A DNA stretch of 64,000 nt from Clarireedia homoeocarpa (taxonomy: Eukaryota; Ascomycota; Leotiomycetes; Helotiales; Rutstroemiaceae), in contig LNKV01000039.1 in NCBI GenBank assembly GCA_001465935.1, positions 62,001-126,000 of the forward strand. Direction: 5' to 3'. Shown here one piece after another: positions 49,240 to 61,100 of this stretch. A model generated the notes under the pieces. It saw only the letters and a list, made by a program, of their open reading frames with translations. It was not told where the DNA came from and did not search any database. The position numbers and the translations under genes were made by a program. How positions within the stretch are numbered: the first letter of the stretch is position 1; each line of letters opens with the position of its first letter.

Positions 49240-50317
49240 TGTTATGAGTACAACGGGTATATAGTTAGGGTGTATAGCCGGAGGAATCATTGTATGGGTT
49301 ACAGTAGGGTATTGGCTTCATGAGGAGCGAAGGATTCATATAGATTCCGCCTGGTAGGTTTTGTGAAAGAGGAAAAGGGAGGGTGGGAGGTAGACTGGTA
49401 GTGTGGTGGTTTTGTGTGTGTGTGAGAGAAAAGGCTGGGTTGGTATCGTGTTGTTTTGGTGTTCGTGTTGGTAAGTGGTGAAGTGGGTAGGTAGTTCTAG
49501 CATTTTTTAATCTGCTTGGAGTGAGTATGTGAGCAGACTTGGTGCGGATTCGGCGTATATGTGAGCAGATTCATCGTGGGTTTTAAGAATTGATGATTAT
49601 CGGATAATGTTATATGATTATATTACATTATTGTGCTCATGGCGATCCTTTCTATATGCTTTGTTGTATTTGTGATTATTAAAGTTGATGTGGGTTGGAT
49701 ATTCAACTTGTGGTATATCATGGAGGAGATGTACTGCGTATAATCTAAGTCTAGAATTATACATTCCATTGATTATGCCCGCCTCTTTTTCCTCAATGAA
49801 TATAGTATGAGTGAAAGATATGATAATACACACACTTGTTTGAGATTTGACTCACCATGAAAAAATGACCACTTAACTTCTGCACATCCACTTCGGTCAG
49901 CATCAGCAAGCAATGCGTAGAGGAACGAACATCTGAATTGTCGATTTTAATCAAACCACTGTAGCGACTGTGCGAGTCGAATAGCTCGCTCGCTCGCCAT
50001 TATCGGGTTGCACGATCAAGCCCGCTCGCTGTTCGGTATTCCAAAGAGGATCCAGAGCCGGCATGGATGTGTATGTATGTCCATGTCGCTAACCAACCTT
50101 CTTTGCGTGAGCAGTAAGCCCGGGTCCACGCACGGGAAGTCGGCAGGGTTCCAGGGTGAGAAGTCGTTGGAGAAGGGGAGGAGGAGTTCGGTTGGTCGTG
50201 CGTCTTTTGGGGGATTGCTGGATTTGGATGGGGATGGGGATGGGGACGGTGTGGTGGCAGGGGGACTGCCGTTGATGGCTGGGTCGGTGGATGGTGAGGT
50301 ATCATGTGCTTGTTTGA
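49240..50317. other. Convergent 3' intergenic region
   Basis: Flanks the 3' ends of the hydrolase (plus) and F-box gene (minus). G/T-rich low-complexity sequence at 49380-49500. The ORFs on both strands at 50000-50325 are Pro/Ser/Gly-rich and arise from GGGGATGGGGATG repeats (50229-50248). No gene called. Confidence 0.5.
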
Positions 50318-51118
50318 TCATATAGTTCTAGAGTTGAATAAAGCGCTTGCGGAAAAGCAGATTACTGTAGCTCTTGCAGGAGGCACTTGTGATGGAAAGT
50401 CTCTGAAGTGGCGAGCATAATCTGGCCAAGCTTGCTCGAACTGCTTCAGTCCGGATGGTACATCATCTTCACATTCGCAGGCGGAAACAATATTGTCTCC
50501 TGATTGTGATTGCAGAGTCTTTACATCCAAGCAGTGAACGACGGATAGTCGGAGGTAATTGGTGGTCCTTTCACCAAAGCGGATGGGTATTGCAAAGTGG
50601 TAGGGCATCTCTCCGTTGAGAGCGATTTGCTTCGCCTTTGGAAAGAGAGCAGGTACGTGGAAACGGTAGTCCCGATATCCTTGCTTCAATTGAAGGTCAA
50701 GGTAGGTTACTCCTTTGAGAAGCCTAAACATCTTGAACGTCTTCTTAACCACTTGCATTATATACGACGTATCATATGTATTCGCGCTTACAGTCCAAGT
50801 GAGCGATTTAACATATTGGCCATACTCTGGATTGCGAAGGATTTGCTTGAGGAATTGTCTTTTGTTTAAAGCTTTTCGATGCTTGACCTGGATCGCTTGG
50901 ACGAAGGTGTGGTTGGTCATGTCAATGGTGTGGTAGATGAGTGGAAGGATGATCGCGCGGAAGTATGTGCATGTTCCGGCGAGTTTGATTAATGTATTCT
51001 TGGGGAGGAGGTCCAAGATCGCCAGATGAATCTCTGTGCTCAGGAGGCGGAAGGTACTCTCGGAAAGAGGATCCTTGGCCGTGGGAGAGAGGGGCAAAGT
51101 GGGCTCCTTGGATGACAT
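50318..51118 (-). CDS. F-box-like protein, about 266 aa
   Basis: Probable substrate-receptor subunit of an SCF-type ubiquitin ligase, or one of the many fungal F-box-like proteins of unknown role. The F-box-like segment lies at about residues 22-65: FRLLSTEIHLAILDLLPKN, then LIKLAGTCTYFRAIILP, which fits the family pattern. The rest is a hydrophilic domain with no LRR or WD repeats visible; it has YVKSLTWTV in the place where such proteins usually carry a conserved strand. The start is the ATG at 51118. The open frame extends to 51268 but begins with TTG, and the extra residues (KKKKLFHEGFWRKQ) could come from an upstream exon. It reads on the same strand as the malic enzyme gene, 600 bases away. 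Confidence 0.75.
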   Translation of the reverse strand: MSSKEPTLPLSPTAKDPLSESTFRLLSTEIHLAILDLLPKNTLIKLAGTCTYFRAIILPLIYHTIDMTNHTFVQAIQVKHRKALNKRQFLKQILRNPEYGQYVKSLTWTVSANTYDTSYIMQVVKKTFKMFRLLKGVTYLDLQLKQGYRDYRFHVPALFPKAKQIALNGEMPYHFAIPIRFGERTTNYLRLSVVHCLDVKTLQSQSGDNIVSACECEDDVPSGLKQFEQAWPDYARHFRDFPSQVPPARATVICFSASALFNSRTI

Positions 51119-51718
51119 TCTGTCGTATAGTGTGGTGCCAGCATATGAGCTGATTTGCTTTCTCCAGAATCCTTCGTGAAAAAGCTTCTTCTTTTTGCCC
51201 TGTTTTTCATTCGTAGGGGAGATTGAGGCCCCTGGGAATGAATTAATTGGTAAAGACGACTGATTCAACTAAACCTATACACGCGAGGGAGTATAAAATT
51301 TTCTCGGCTTCGAGAATGGAACCGGAAACTAATGTCGATGAGGTACCTCCATCCTCAAGTCACAAGCAGCAGACTACTTAACGGACCCATACCCATACCC
51401 GAGAACACACACAAGACAAGCGTCCAACCTACGCAAGTGCAGTATCCGATGGAGGAGAATTGATAAGTTGAATTTTCGTTCATTCCTATATATTTCCCCA
51501 TCCGTCCATCCGTCCATGTGGATCGAATATAGCCCAAAGAAGAATGGAAATGAAAAGAGCTAATGTAAAAATCAACCGATAAATAAACCAGAATCAAAAA
51601 CAGACTCGGAGGTATCTTTAGCATATAGCCCATAGCGCAGCAGATAGAAATAGCATATGGAAACACGCAGTCGGTGTATAATCTTCCCTTCCCCTCACAA
51701 ATCAACCCCCTTCCGAAC
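51119..51718. other. Intergenic: F-box upstream region and malic enzyme 3' flank
   Basis: Six hundred bases between two minus-strand genes. The frame of the F-box gene continues open to 51268 without ATG. A TCCATCCG repeat lies at 51495-51517. Otherwise nothing is recognised. Confidence 0.5.
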
Positions 51719-53963
51719 CTACCACCTCGGATCATAAACCTGCTTTTTAATCCACTCCTCCAACGCCACATCCCCCCACTCCTCCCACTCCAACCAACTA
51801 TCCTCACTCACTCCACTAACACCCTCCCTCCTTGCAGTCTTCATAACCTCCCTTGCCACCCTAAGACTCGCGTCCCTGACCCTCTCAATCCTCGGATAAA
51901 TCAATCCCAACATCAACTCTTCCTTATTCAAACACCCACTTAGCGCTTCCGCCGCCGTATAAACCATTAGATCCGTGACTCTCTCCGCCTTCGCCAAAAT
52001 CGCACCCAGGCCCAACCCCGGGAACACATATACATTGTTTCCCTGATTCGGATAATATGTGGTGATGGAGGAATCCGCGTTCTTCATCGTAACTGGGGAG
52101 AACGGTGATCCAGAAGCGAAAATCACCGTCCCATCCGTCCAATGCACTGCCTGCTCAAACGTGCATTCCGCCTTCGTAAGCGGATTACTTAACGGGAAAA
52201 GAATTGGTCGTCTTCCCAAACCGCCCGCATCAACCGAAACTTTCAGCGCGCGGACTACGGATTCCGTGAACACGCCAAAAGTGGCCGTGAGACCGATCAG
52301 TGCCGTTGGTTTTACGTACTCGATGACTTCTTCCAGCGTGCGGAATTGATGGCCGTTATTGTCGGCGCGGGCAAAGATTAGCTTGTGCGAGGCGAGTTTG
52401 TCACCACGATCGCGCGTGACGAGGCCTTTGGTGTCGACAAGCCAGAATTTCTCGCGTGCTTGTTGCTCGGAGAGGCCGCGTCGCGTGTAGTATTCCATGA
52501 CTTGTTTGGCGACGCCAACGCCGGCGGAGCCGGCGCCCATGAATACTAAGCGTTGGTCTTCGATGGGAACGCCGGAGAGGTTTACAGCGCCGATGTAGCT
52601 GTGGGAATGTTAGCGTTGGGCTGTGAGGATGGGATGAGGGAGGAGGGAATGAATTGTTTATCCAATTGCTTACCCTGCTAGTACGACAGCCCCGGTTCCT
52701 TGGATATCATCATTGAAACATTTCTCTTTCTTGTATCGGTCGAGGTACTTGAATGCCTTTTCGGATTCAAAATCTTCGAATTGCACAAGCATGTTTGGAT
52801 ACACTTCCTTAACAGCAGCCATGAATTCATCCATGAATTCTTGTTCAACTACAGGTGAAGGTCGCTTCATGCGTAAACCTAGGTATAAGGGATCACGAAG
52901 GTTCTCTTCATTTGCAGTACCGCAGTCAAGAACGATAGGAAGAGTTTTCTCTGGGTGGATACCAGCTGCACCTGTGTATAGAGCCAACTTGCCGATCTGG
53001 AGGGGTAGATGCGTTAGCCAAGAACTGGGGGATGAGACAACAGACTGGGGAACGAACCGAAATGCCAACTCCATTTACCCCAAGATCTCCCAAGCCAAGA
53101 ATTCGAGATCCATCGGTGACTACACAGATGGAAGGGTCGGGGTATGGCCAATTCCTTAAGATTGTTGTCATGGATTTTCTCTGCTTGATTGAAATGTATA
53201 ATGCTTCTGGTCTAGTGTATAAAGTTGAGTATTGAAGGCAGACATCTCCAATTGTTGGTGTGTATACGAGTGGCATAAGGGTAGCAATATTATCAATTAA
53301 AAGGCGATAGAAAAGGTCGGTATTTTGGGATTTAATGGAGGAAAGGTAGAGGTATTTGTCGAGATTGGTGCCACGGCTATTGATCATTCGCATAGCTCGA
53401 GTACATTGTGTTTCCAGGCTCTCTAGGACGTGAGGAACAAGTCCGGTAAGGTTTTTGGTGATTCTTTCTTCGGGAGTAAAGGAGGTGCCTGAAGACAAGT
53501 TAGTCAGACTTTCTTGCAAAACACCTGGGGGCATCATGCCTTTATTCCACGCAGGTTCACGAAGAACCTGATATCCGCCAGCGGTAGTTTTGGGAACATA
53601 TTCGGTTGTGGAGTACTGCTTGATGGTTCCATAGTGGTCTTGGGCATAACCTTTCAGGTGGTCAAGAGAGGACTGCTTCATGGCAGCTTCAATCGCCGCA
53701 ATATCAATACTTCCAAGAGGATTCATGCCTGTATTTCTTCGACTGGTCGAAATGGAAATTCTTTTGCTGATGGTGGTAGAAGATGAACGGCTTCCTACAG
53801 AATATGGAGAAGAAGAACGTGGAGAGAAAGAACGAGGAGTATTAGGAGTCCCAACTTCGGAACTGGAAGTGCTGTAATTATAAGAGGCCATTTGGGTTGG
53901 GGTTGAGGGTAAAAGGGAAAGATTAGAGATATAGCGGGAGAGGGTCTTGGGAAATGTCAACAT
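51719..53963 (-). CDS. Malic enzyme (NAD(P)-dependent, decarboxylating), 702 aa
   Basis: Oxidative decarboxylation of L-malate to pyruvate and CO2. Exons 53058-53963, 52674-52996 and 51719-52598, total 703 codons. Marks in order: LMPLVYTPTIGDVC with the catalytic Tyr234; GLGDLGVNGVGIS joined to IGKLALYTGAAGI with catalytic Lys305; the metal-binding FEDFESEKAF ... CFNDDIQGTG; and the Rossmann motif FMGAGSAGVGVAKQV. The N-terminus (MLTFPKTLSRYISNLSLLP) is basic, hydroxylated and almost free of acidic residues, as in a mitochondrial presequence. It is followed by an unusually long Ser/Arg-rich linker to about residue 85. A second in-frame ATG at codon 25 (MASYNYS) could give a cytosolic form. 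NAD versus NADP preference is not decided here. Confidence 0.95.
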
Positions 53964-56730
53964 GATATGGGCTGTTGCTCCGAGCTACCTTTATGTGGAC
54001 ACACCTTGGAATCCCCTGTGAGTAGTCCAGGATGTTGCGGAAAGCGCTTCGAAATGGGAATATTTGAGGGGAATTTGTAACAGCATGCCTGCAAGTTTCG
54101 TTGGGGTTTCAATTCATCCGAAGGACATCGGACATACCTGGATGCTCGCACTGACCGGGACGATGGAATTGACATGGTAGCACAAAAGGGATGAACAGCA
54201 GGTCAACCAGTAAGAGGAAGAAGGAAATAAGTGTACCCGCTAATCGGGTCGCGGGATGTGGAGCAGCACTTGCTGTGCAGTAAGTACGAGGTAGTTAGGG
54301 TACCGGCTGACCCTTGGGAATCTTTTGAGGTTTCTGGGATGTACAACGTAACTGTGTGGGTAATGAAAGAGGCGGTATTACGGATGTCCGTACAGTGAAT
54401 CGTGGGAAAGTTCACGATGGTTGCTGGTCGACGGTGATGGTGATGGCGGGGGTTAGGGGTGAGGGTGAGGGTGAGGGTGATCGCAAACCGATGGAAGCAC
54501 ACAATCCTACCAGTGCATCTGAGCTAGCATTGAGATTTCCAAGTACAGGCCCGTCGTCGCAGCCTTGTACATTCAATGTTCCTCCTTGATAGAAAAGGCG
54601 TTGTTCGGTTGGAAGAGGAAGAGGAAGCGGAAAGGATGAAGATGTTGAGTCCCGAACGCAAATGCCATCCCACCCCCTTCTCGCTTGTTAATTTCGGCCT
54701 TTGACAGATGTGGCCCAAAAAAGCAATTCAGCCTTGTCAGCCTTTTTCCCAACCCCAGTTTTACCCAATTCGGCAGGGGATGTCACGCGTTGTCGGCTTT
54801 TAGCCCAGGATTATTTCCACTTCTTCCGTTCTGCTCCGACTCTTCGACTCCTTGGCCTCGGTTGCTCGTTGCCCGTTGCCCCTTCATATGTTTTCCTCTT
54901 ACAGAGAGCTTCGTAATCTTACAATGTTTTCCTCTTACAGAGAGCTTCGTAATCTTACCATGTCTTCTTCTTGCAGCGAGCTTCGTACAACTCAATGTCT
55001 TCATTTGTGTTTCTCATCTGGTACGTTGGAATGGAGGTTCCTGAAACAGGACACAGCATGCTGGTGGTTTGGTTTGACTAGCAAATCGCTCCCCCTCAAC
55101 AACCTCTGCTCTCCACGCTGCCGACCATTGGTATTGGTATACTGTGGTACGAAATACCTCAAAGTAAGACTTACCTACAGCAGTCGGCAGCAGGCAAGTG
55201 GAGATCACCCGTTTTTAATCCATAAAAAGCAAAATCACCAAAGGCCTAATCGTCGGCGTTTAACTTACATCTTACGGCATCCAGCCACGGCGATATTGAA
55301 GACATTGAACACGAGATCAATTCAATTCTTTTGAGCAAAGTTAAAATGTTTCACAAAATCCGGTCCACATTGGATTCTATCCCGTGCCAATTTCCAATTC
55401 CTTTTTCCGTGGTGCTTCCAGAACGATGTTCTTTGTTGTTCCTTTTCTCATCGATTATCAAATTGTCATGCCGCCTATATGTTCTTGGGCATGGCCATGT
55501 CAACGTTGGCACAGACACAAAATCGAGTCAAGCATTTCGCATATCTCATGCACTCCACGTTAGACTATTGAAAGACGATGAATCAACAAGTTGCCTCACT
55601 ACGAGGGTGCTTTAAAGATCATCATCCTGCCGTGTATCAAGAATGTAAGCTTTCGTCGCAAGTCTTCCCTCAGATCCTACCCCATACAAATTATCCCAAC
55701 ATATAAAACCCTTGTTATGACAGGTGACAGGATTTGCATGTCCACCTATTGATGTTGGTGTTGAGATTTGTGGCGTCGAGGGCGCTCAAATCTCGATTTG
55801 TTGTGGAAAAGTATATGTGCGTATACACGGCGCATCATCTCATCGCTGCAAGAGCTGAGCATCACCGCCACCAAATAATACTTCGTCGGACTTCGGACTC
55901 GCGAACGAAAAAGAATAGGATCAGGGTTTCTCAAACGAGTTTCAGCCTTGCTTACTCCTACGGATGCATGTATTGAAAGGTTTGACAATCCTTGAGGTTC
56001 CGAAAATGATGACATGAAGAAGTAAGTTGGCACCGCTCTGCGAACACACACATGTTACTTCCCCAGGTGTCCGTCTCCCACTTCATTGTTATACTACTGA
56101 GGTCAGGTTGAAGTTCCGGAATCGAAGTCATGTGATCATCACGTTACTTCGTTTCCATTGATTCAGCCAACCCAGAAGGTCGCTCGATTTCATTCGAGGC
56201 AGTCATACTATCAGTCGCCTCTTCTATAAAACGGCAGAGAGGATACTAATCTTCAATGGCTATCCTCAAACATTCATAAGTTCTCTTTCATTATCATCAC
56301 TTCCAATCTGAAGGCAGATTTCGACTATGAGTCTAAACGATGAGTCCAATGAAAGATGTTTCGATTTTGCAGCACAATACAATGATATTGTAATTTCCAA
56401 TGTCTTGAATTTGAATTATTTCTTCGTCATACATGAACTTGATTAATCTGCTGCATATCATGAAAGTCTATCTATGGTTCGTTCCCATCGCTGTAGGGTG
56501 CGCCCAGGCTAGAAATTCCTTTACACTACCAATTCACACGTCCACAATATCCCCACAAGAGTTATAGCGATGCCAAAGCTCCCAGAGCGATATATTCTCG
56601 TGCGATCAAGTCACAAGTTCCTATTGATCACCAAGAGTTCGATGGACCTTGACCCTTGAGGCTGCCTATCGCCGTGTGTTGATTGAAGCGATCTAACATT
56701 GAAAGAAAACTGGTAATAACAAACATTTTT
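53964..56730. other. Malic enzyme upstream region and gene-free spacer
   Basis: Nothing intact is recognised. It contains the malic enzyme promoter, a GGGTGA hexamer array (54450-54481), and a tandem duplication described separately. ORFs are below about 160 codons and lack family marks. Confidence 0.5.
54888..54990. repeat. Tandem duplication of a ~33-base unit
   Basis: The sequence TTTTCCTCTTACAGAGAGC followed by TTCGTAATCTTAC occurs twice in direct succession, with a third, diverged copy (TCTTCTTGCAGCGAGCTTCGTA) after it. Each copy contains a splice-acceptor-like CTTACAG. No gene is associated with it. Confidence 0.75.
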
Positions 56731-56734
56731 CCAA

Positions 56735-57415
56735 TAATTATTCCCAATACATAGCCAGCGTTCAAGTCGGAACACCACCGCAAGAGTTTCGGGCAGTTAT
56801 AGATCTTACGTGGCAGGCTCCGTGCCATTGAGTTAATGGAAACAAATACTAACCTTCACAGATCCTCGCTCTTCTTGCCTGCTATAGATCGTAGTGCCAG
56901 CAAACATGCCACTTTACAACTATGTAATTCCACCGCTTCCAGTACATGTCTCATAGAGGGAACCCGAACTTATACTCATCACGTCCTACTTTTCATCGCC
57001 GGATACGGAATCGAAGGCTTCGACACCCTCACTCTCCCATTCGCGAATTCATCCACAGGGAAACACCTTATCCTTTCGAACCAATCCTTTACCGAGTTGA
57101 AGTACCATCAGAGTTCATATGAGGATGGCATGGACTTTTTCGATGCCGCACTGGGTTAAGTTCTGGAAAAGCCTCTGTAAAAGAATTCAACCCATAGCCG
57201 TGGACCGCAAGACCAGATAATCTCATCTCCCCATTCCGCACCATAGTAGAGAGCAACACATTAGATGCCCACCAATTCACCCTTCAGCTCCCTCTCAATG
57301 ATATCTCGCCCGGCCATCTGGTATTCGGCTCATCCCCAGATCCCCAAATCAACAGTACCCTCCATGCACTCTTTTCCGCCAACCCGAGGCCTGCACTATT
57401 GAAGCCCATTCGCTT
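56735..57415 (+). pseudogene. Pepsin-like aspartic protease pseudogene
   Basis: Decayed member of the A1 family. Successive frames show YIASVQVGTPPQEFRAVIDL (start of the first lobe; the catalytic DTG is replaced by DLT), then DRSASKHATLQLCNSTASST, GYGIEGFDTLTLPF, NQSFTELKYHQ, GMDFFDAALG, and in another frame SPFRTIVESNTLDAHQFTLQ and GHLVFGSSPDP. The order matches pepsin-like proteases. A small intron may be real near 56820-56862 (TACTAACC, TTCACAG). But the frame shifts at about 57157 (ALGL broken) and an in-frame TAG follows at about 57196. No signal peptide or start is found upstream, and the second catalytic Asp motif is not visible. Inactive on this evidence. Confidence 0.6.
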
Positions 57416-58978
57416 CAACCCCAACCCCAACCTCACTCCTCCCAAACTCCAATCCCTCCATCATCTTCAATACCTCCCTCACACACCATCCCATCTTATC
57501 CACTTGATGACCAGCCAGCTACCCATCTATCCATCCATCCATCATCGCCTCCCCCACCTCCCTCCCTCCCCCAAGCCATCCGCGCTCCCCTCCCCCTCCA
57601 ACGCAGCTCCTGCTCCTGCTCCTGCGACTAAAACCCTCATATCACCTCCTCACAGGCCCCCCAACATCATCGCCCAGACCAGTAACAGCACGATCCAGCT
57701 TAAAGGAGAAGAAGAACCCAAAACCCTAACCCTAACAGAACGAGGATCCGGACGAAACCGTACCGCGCAAGGAAGGAAGGAATGAATGAATGGAGAACAG
57801 CCGGAGAAAGAGGTTGAGGAATGTGGTTGGTTTTCCTTGGTTGAGGGTGAAGATACCGCCGATGCTGAGACGGGATTAGGAGGGGGTAGTGTGGATGATG
57901 GGGGGTGGAAGGATGGATGGATGGATGGGGGGGGGGGGGTTTTGTTGTGTTAGGGAGGGCGGTTTTGAGGGGGGGGAGGAGGGTTGGTTTAGTTGTGAGT
58001 TTTATTTTTTTATTCTTATTCTTTTATTATTTTTCTCAGCGGGAGGGTGTTTGTTGGTTGAACTCTTTTACCGACTTGATTGTGTGGTGAGAGAGACGGG
58101 ATAGGATTGATAGTCTGGTTATGTATAGCGCTGGTTTACGAATTCAGTTTAAGACGGATATATATATATACATATACGAGTTTGCAAAAACTTTGAGCTG
58201 CTGTGTCTTGCAGATGTGTGTGTGTGGGTGTGTCGATATTGGTCTACTAAATTATAGGAAGGGAGCGAGACGGATTTTGATGAATTGGGAGTTTGTGATG
58301 CTGAATGAATGGATGAATGGATGGGTGAGTGAGTGAGTGAGTAGGTGCGTGGGTTTATGTAACTGGGTATTTATTTACATATGCGCGGGGTGGAATTGGG
58401 ATGAGAGACAAGAAGAGAGGAGCTGAGATGAGGTGAGGGGGTTGGAGAATCAATGGATGGATAGGGGGATAGGGGCATGGATATAGAGAGATAGTGTTTA
58501 GTTCAGAGGGTCTTGAGTTGAGATAGGTAGATATGTAGATAGATGATTTCTGACGTCTAATGCATGCACTGACTCGCCATGATATCAGGTAGATAAATAG
58601 GCCGAAAACTGATGAAATAGGTAGAACGGGAAGTAGAAGCAGGAGAACTAGTTTAATTTGTATATATCCCATATAAATCTAGGTATCTGGTCAACCACCA
58701 TCCAGTAGAGTGAGTGTTCTATGCATTGCGCGCGAGGTTTGCTGACGAAAACGCATGGGATTGTCTTGTTTGCTAAGTAGGCACGGTATGAGTTCTGCTA
58801 GAGGTTTTTATTTAAGGTGTTGGTCGAGGTGTTATCGGTGTGGTGTGGTGTGGTGTGGTTGTTTTATGTATTGATTGGGTGTGCTGGAGGGTGTATATGG
58901 TGTTTGGGGAGGTGGGCTGTCGGGTGGGTAGAAGGGAGGGGGGGTTGAGAGGGAGAGATTGGGAGGGAGAAAGGAATA

Positions 58979-59118
58979 TTGAGAAGGCGAGAAGGAGATT
59001 GAGGGAGCGAGGGAGTGAGGGAGCGAGGGAGTGAGGGAGTGAGGGAGTGAGGGAGTGAGGGAGTGAGGGAGTGAGGGAGTGAGAGAGTGAGGGAGTGAGA
59101 GAGTGAGGGAGTGAGGAA
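58979..59118. repeat. GAGGGAGT octamer array
   Basis: About fifteen tandem copies of GAGGGAGT/GAGGGAGC/GAGAGAGT over 140 bases, with purines on the plus strand. Reverse translation gives Leu-Thr-Pro-Ser-His repeats, which explains long spurious minus-strand ORFs. Confidence 0.85.
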
Positions 59119-59627
59119 CAGGGGGAATGGGGGAGATTGACAGGGAGAGAGGGAGGTTGAGGGAGAGACCTGGAGTGAATGAGAGGCCTGGAGTGAGTAT
59201 ATGTCCAAGTGAAGTTAAACGGAGTAGGAAGAGATGCTGGGTTTGAAGGAGACGGAGGAATTGTAAGGTGTACGTGAAGATGAGGATCAGGTAGCCGTAC
59301 GATATGTATGTAGTATGAAAACGAAGCCACTTGTATAGACAGCTAGCGTATAAGGCGCATAAGTGCAGAAGACCGAGCTGTCGTCTGGAGTAAGATATCA
59401 CTAGGCAGCATTTTACAGGGAGTAAATAGTAGGAATCTAATCGGCGAAGTAGGTGGTGCCGCGCCGGTGGGTCGAGTAAGAGTGGTATTGTAGCGTGCTT
59501 GATAATTGGGGCGGAGATTTGGGATAATGTAAGATGGTTGTCGGGGAATTATCAGTTGGTGTAGATGATGGCTTGGGCTAGCTAGGTGTCTGGGAAGGAG
59601 AAGCAGGGAAAGTATGTCGGTCTAGAA

Positions 59628-59672
59628 CGGGATGCCAGTCTGGAATGGGATGCCAGTCTGGAATGGGATGTC
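59628..59672. repeat. 18-base tandem repeat
   Basis: Two and a half copies of GGGATGCCAGTCTGGAAT in tandem. Confidence 0.75.
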
Positions 59673-61100
59673 GCTTGGTAGATAACGGTATTTATGCTTG
59701 GGAAGGATAACGGGAACTGAGATAACGATAGAGGTAGTATTATAGAGTCGCAGAAGACTAGCTTGGGTATAGTCTGACCGTAGTATCTGGTACTTTCGGC
59801 AGAGTAGTAGATACGTCGTATGTTGTATGTACTGTATACAGCTGAGCCACGAGAATATATTGGATGAAGAGATAGTCAATAGCTCTGTGATGAAAGTAAG
59901 ATCTTACATGACAGCACGTGCGGTCAGGTGGATGATACATGTGTGTACCCAGTGGCCAATGCTTATAACGACGGTAAGGTTCTTGATTGAAACCCCCTGC
60001 TGTGAGACAGTAGTAGGCAACATCATATTATCACTTACTGCTCAGTAAGTAACTGTCTGGGCGTCGGTAAGCTATATATATACGCAGCATACGGTGCATG
60101 ATATCAATGCACGAAACTATGGCGCAAGTTACAATGACTGAGAAAGCGAGAGCGAAAGCGAGACACCTATAGTTCTACTTCGTATCGTGGGCTCAGCTGC
60201 GGAATTAGGAAGATTGATGCGATTACCTTTCCGGCCATGTCAACGGAGATGAAGAGCTATAGGCCAGTTACTTATGTAGGTCCCTTGCTAGTGGAAGACG
60301 TCTGTACTGTATGAGTAGGCAACGAGCAATCAATTATGTCGTGGTGGTTGTTGCGGATTACCTGATGGAGCAATGCAACAATGCCACAATGCAACTTGTT
60401 GTTCATAGACTGCCGATCTGGCACGTCTGGGTATCCATGGCGCGTGTGATTTCAACAAACGACACAAGAGAAGTATCTGCAGTGGGATGAGAGATGACAA
60501 ATTTATGTAAAGGGAATATAAAAGCAAAAGGCCATGCGTAGTTTAAGATTAATGAAGAGGAAAATCCATTCCGCACTTGGATGAGGTTCAAAATGCTGGA
60601 GCCTAGTTCGGGGGGGGGAGGGAGGCGAGAGGCGAGAAGCGAGCGGCGAGCGGCGGCGTGAAGAAAAAGGAAATCGGCGTGAGAGGCGTGAGAGGCACGA
60701 GGGATAGGACAAAAGGTAGCCGCCTGGTCGGGATTGAGAGGGAAGAGGTGAGTTTGGGGTGGTGGATGTGGATTTGGATTTGGTGGAGGGTAGGATTTTG
60801 ACATAAGTTTACTCGAAGAGATCTACGAAGTATGGGCAGGGGAATAGGGGGGGGAATAGGCATGAGACAGGAATGCGATAGGAATGGAACAGGAATGGAA
60901 CAGGAATGGGCAAGCGTGAATGAGAAGAATGCGATAAGTAAGACTTGCAGAAGAATGCGATAAGTAAGACTTAGACATTCTTTACCGCAAGTTACCAGCT
61001 GGAAGGATACGTCCTCCCGGAAGCCAGGTACAGGTCGGATTGACGATCCGGGGAAATGAGCAAGTAAACAAAGCGACTGGAGGTAAACATGCACACTGGA

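Larger units (their letters stand above)
57416..61100. other. Gene-free, repeat-rich spacer
   Basis: No gene recognised. Pro/Ser-rich ORFs (57399-57785) and Leu/Ser-Pro-His ORFs (58812-59401) are translations of repeats. A short CCCTAACCCTAA run lies at 57724-57737, too short to call telomeric. G and GT homopolymer tracts lie at 57928-57940. A GATATATATATA run lies at 58157-58168. Confidence 0.5.

Noticed and set aside
50000..50325. Three overlapping ORFs of about 100 codons near the F-box gene 3' end
   Set aside because: They are translations of a GGGGATG repeat on both strands and lie in a convergent 3' region.
54685..55334. Overlapping plus-strand ORFs of 119 and 160 codons
   Set aside because: They run through a tandem duplication, have atypical composition and match no family.
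57719..57740. CCCTAACCCTAA, the fungal telomere motif
   Set aside because: Only about two units, inside a Pro-rich low-complexity stretch; too short to mean a telomere or internal telomeric site.
58812..59401. Two overlapping minus-strand ORFs of 172 and 189 codons
   Set aside because: Both are reading-frame translations of the GAGGGAGT array; Leu-Pro-His-Ser-Leu-Thr repeats have no protein character.
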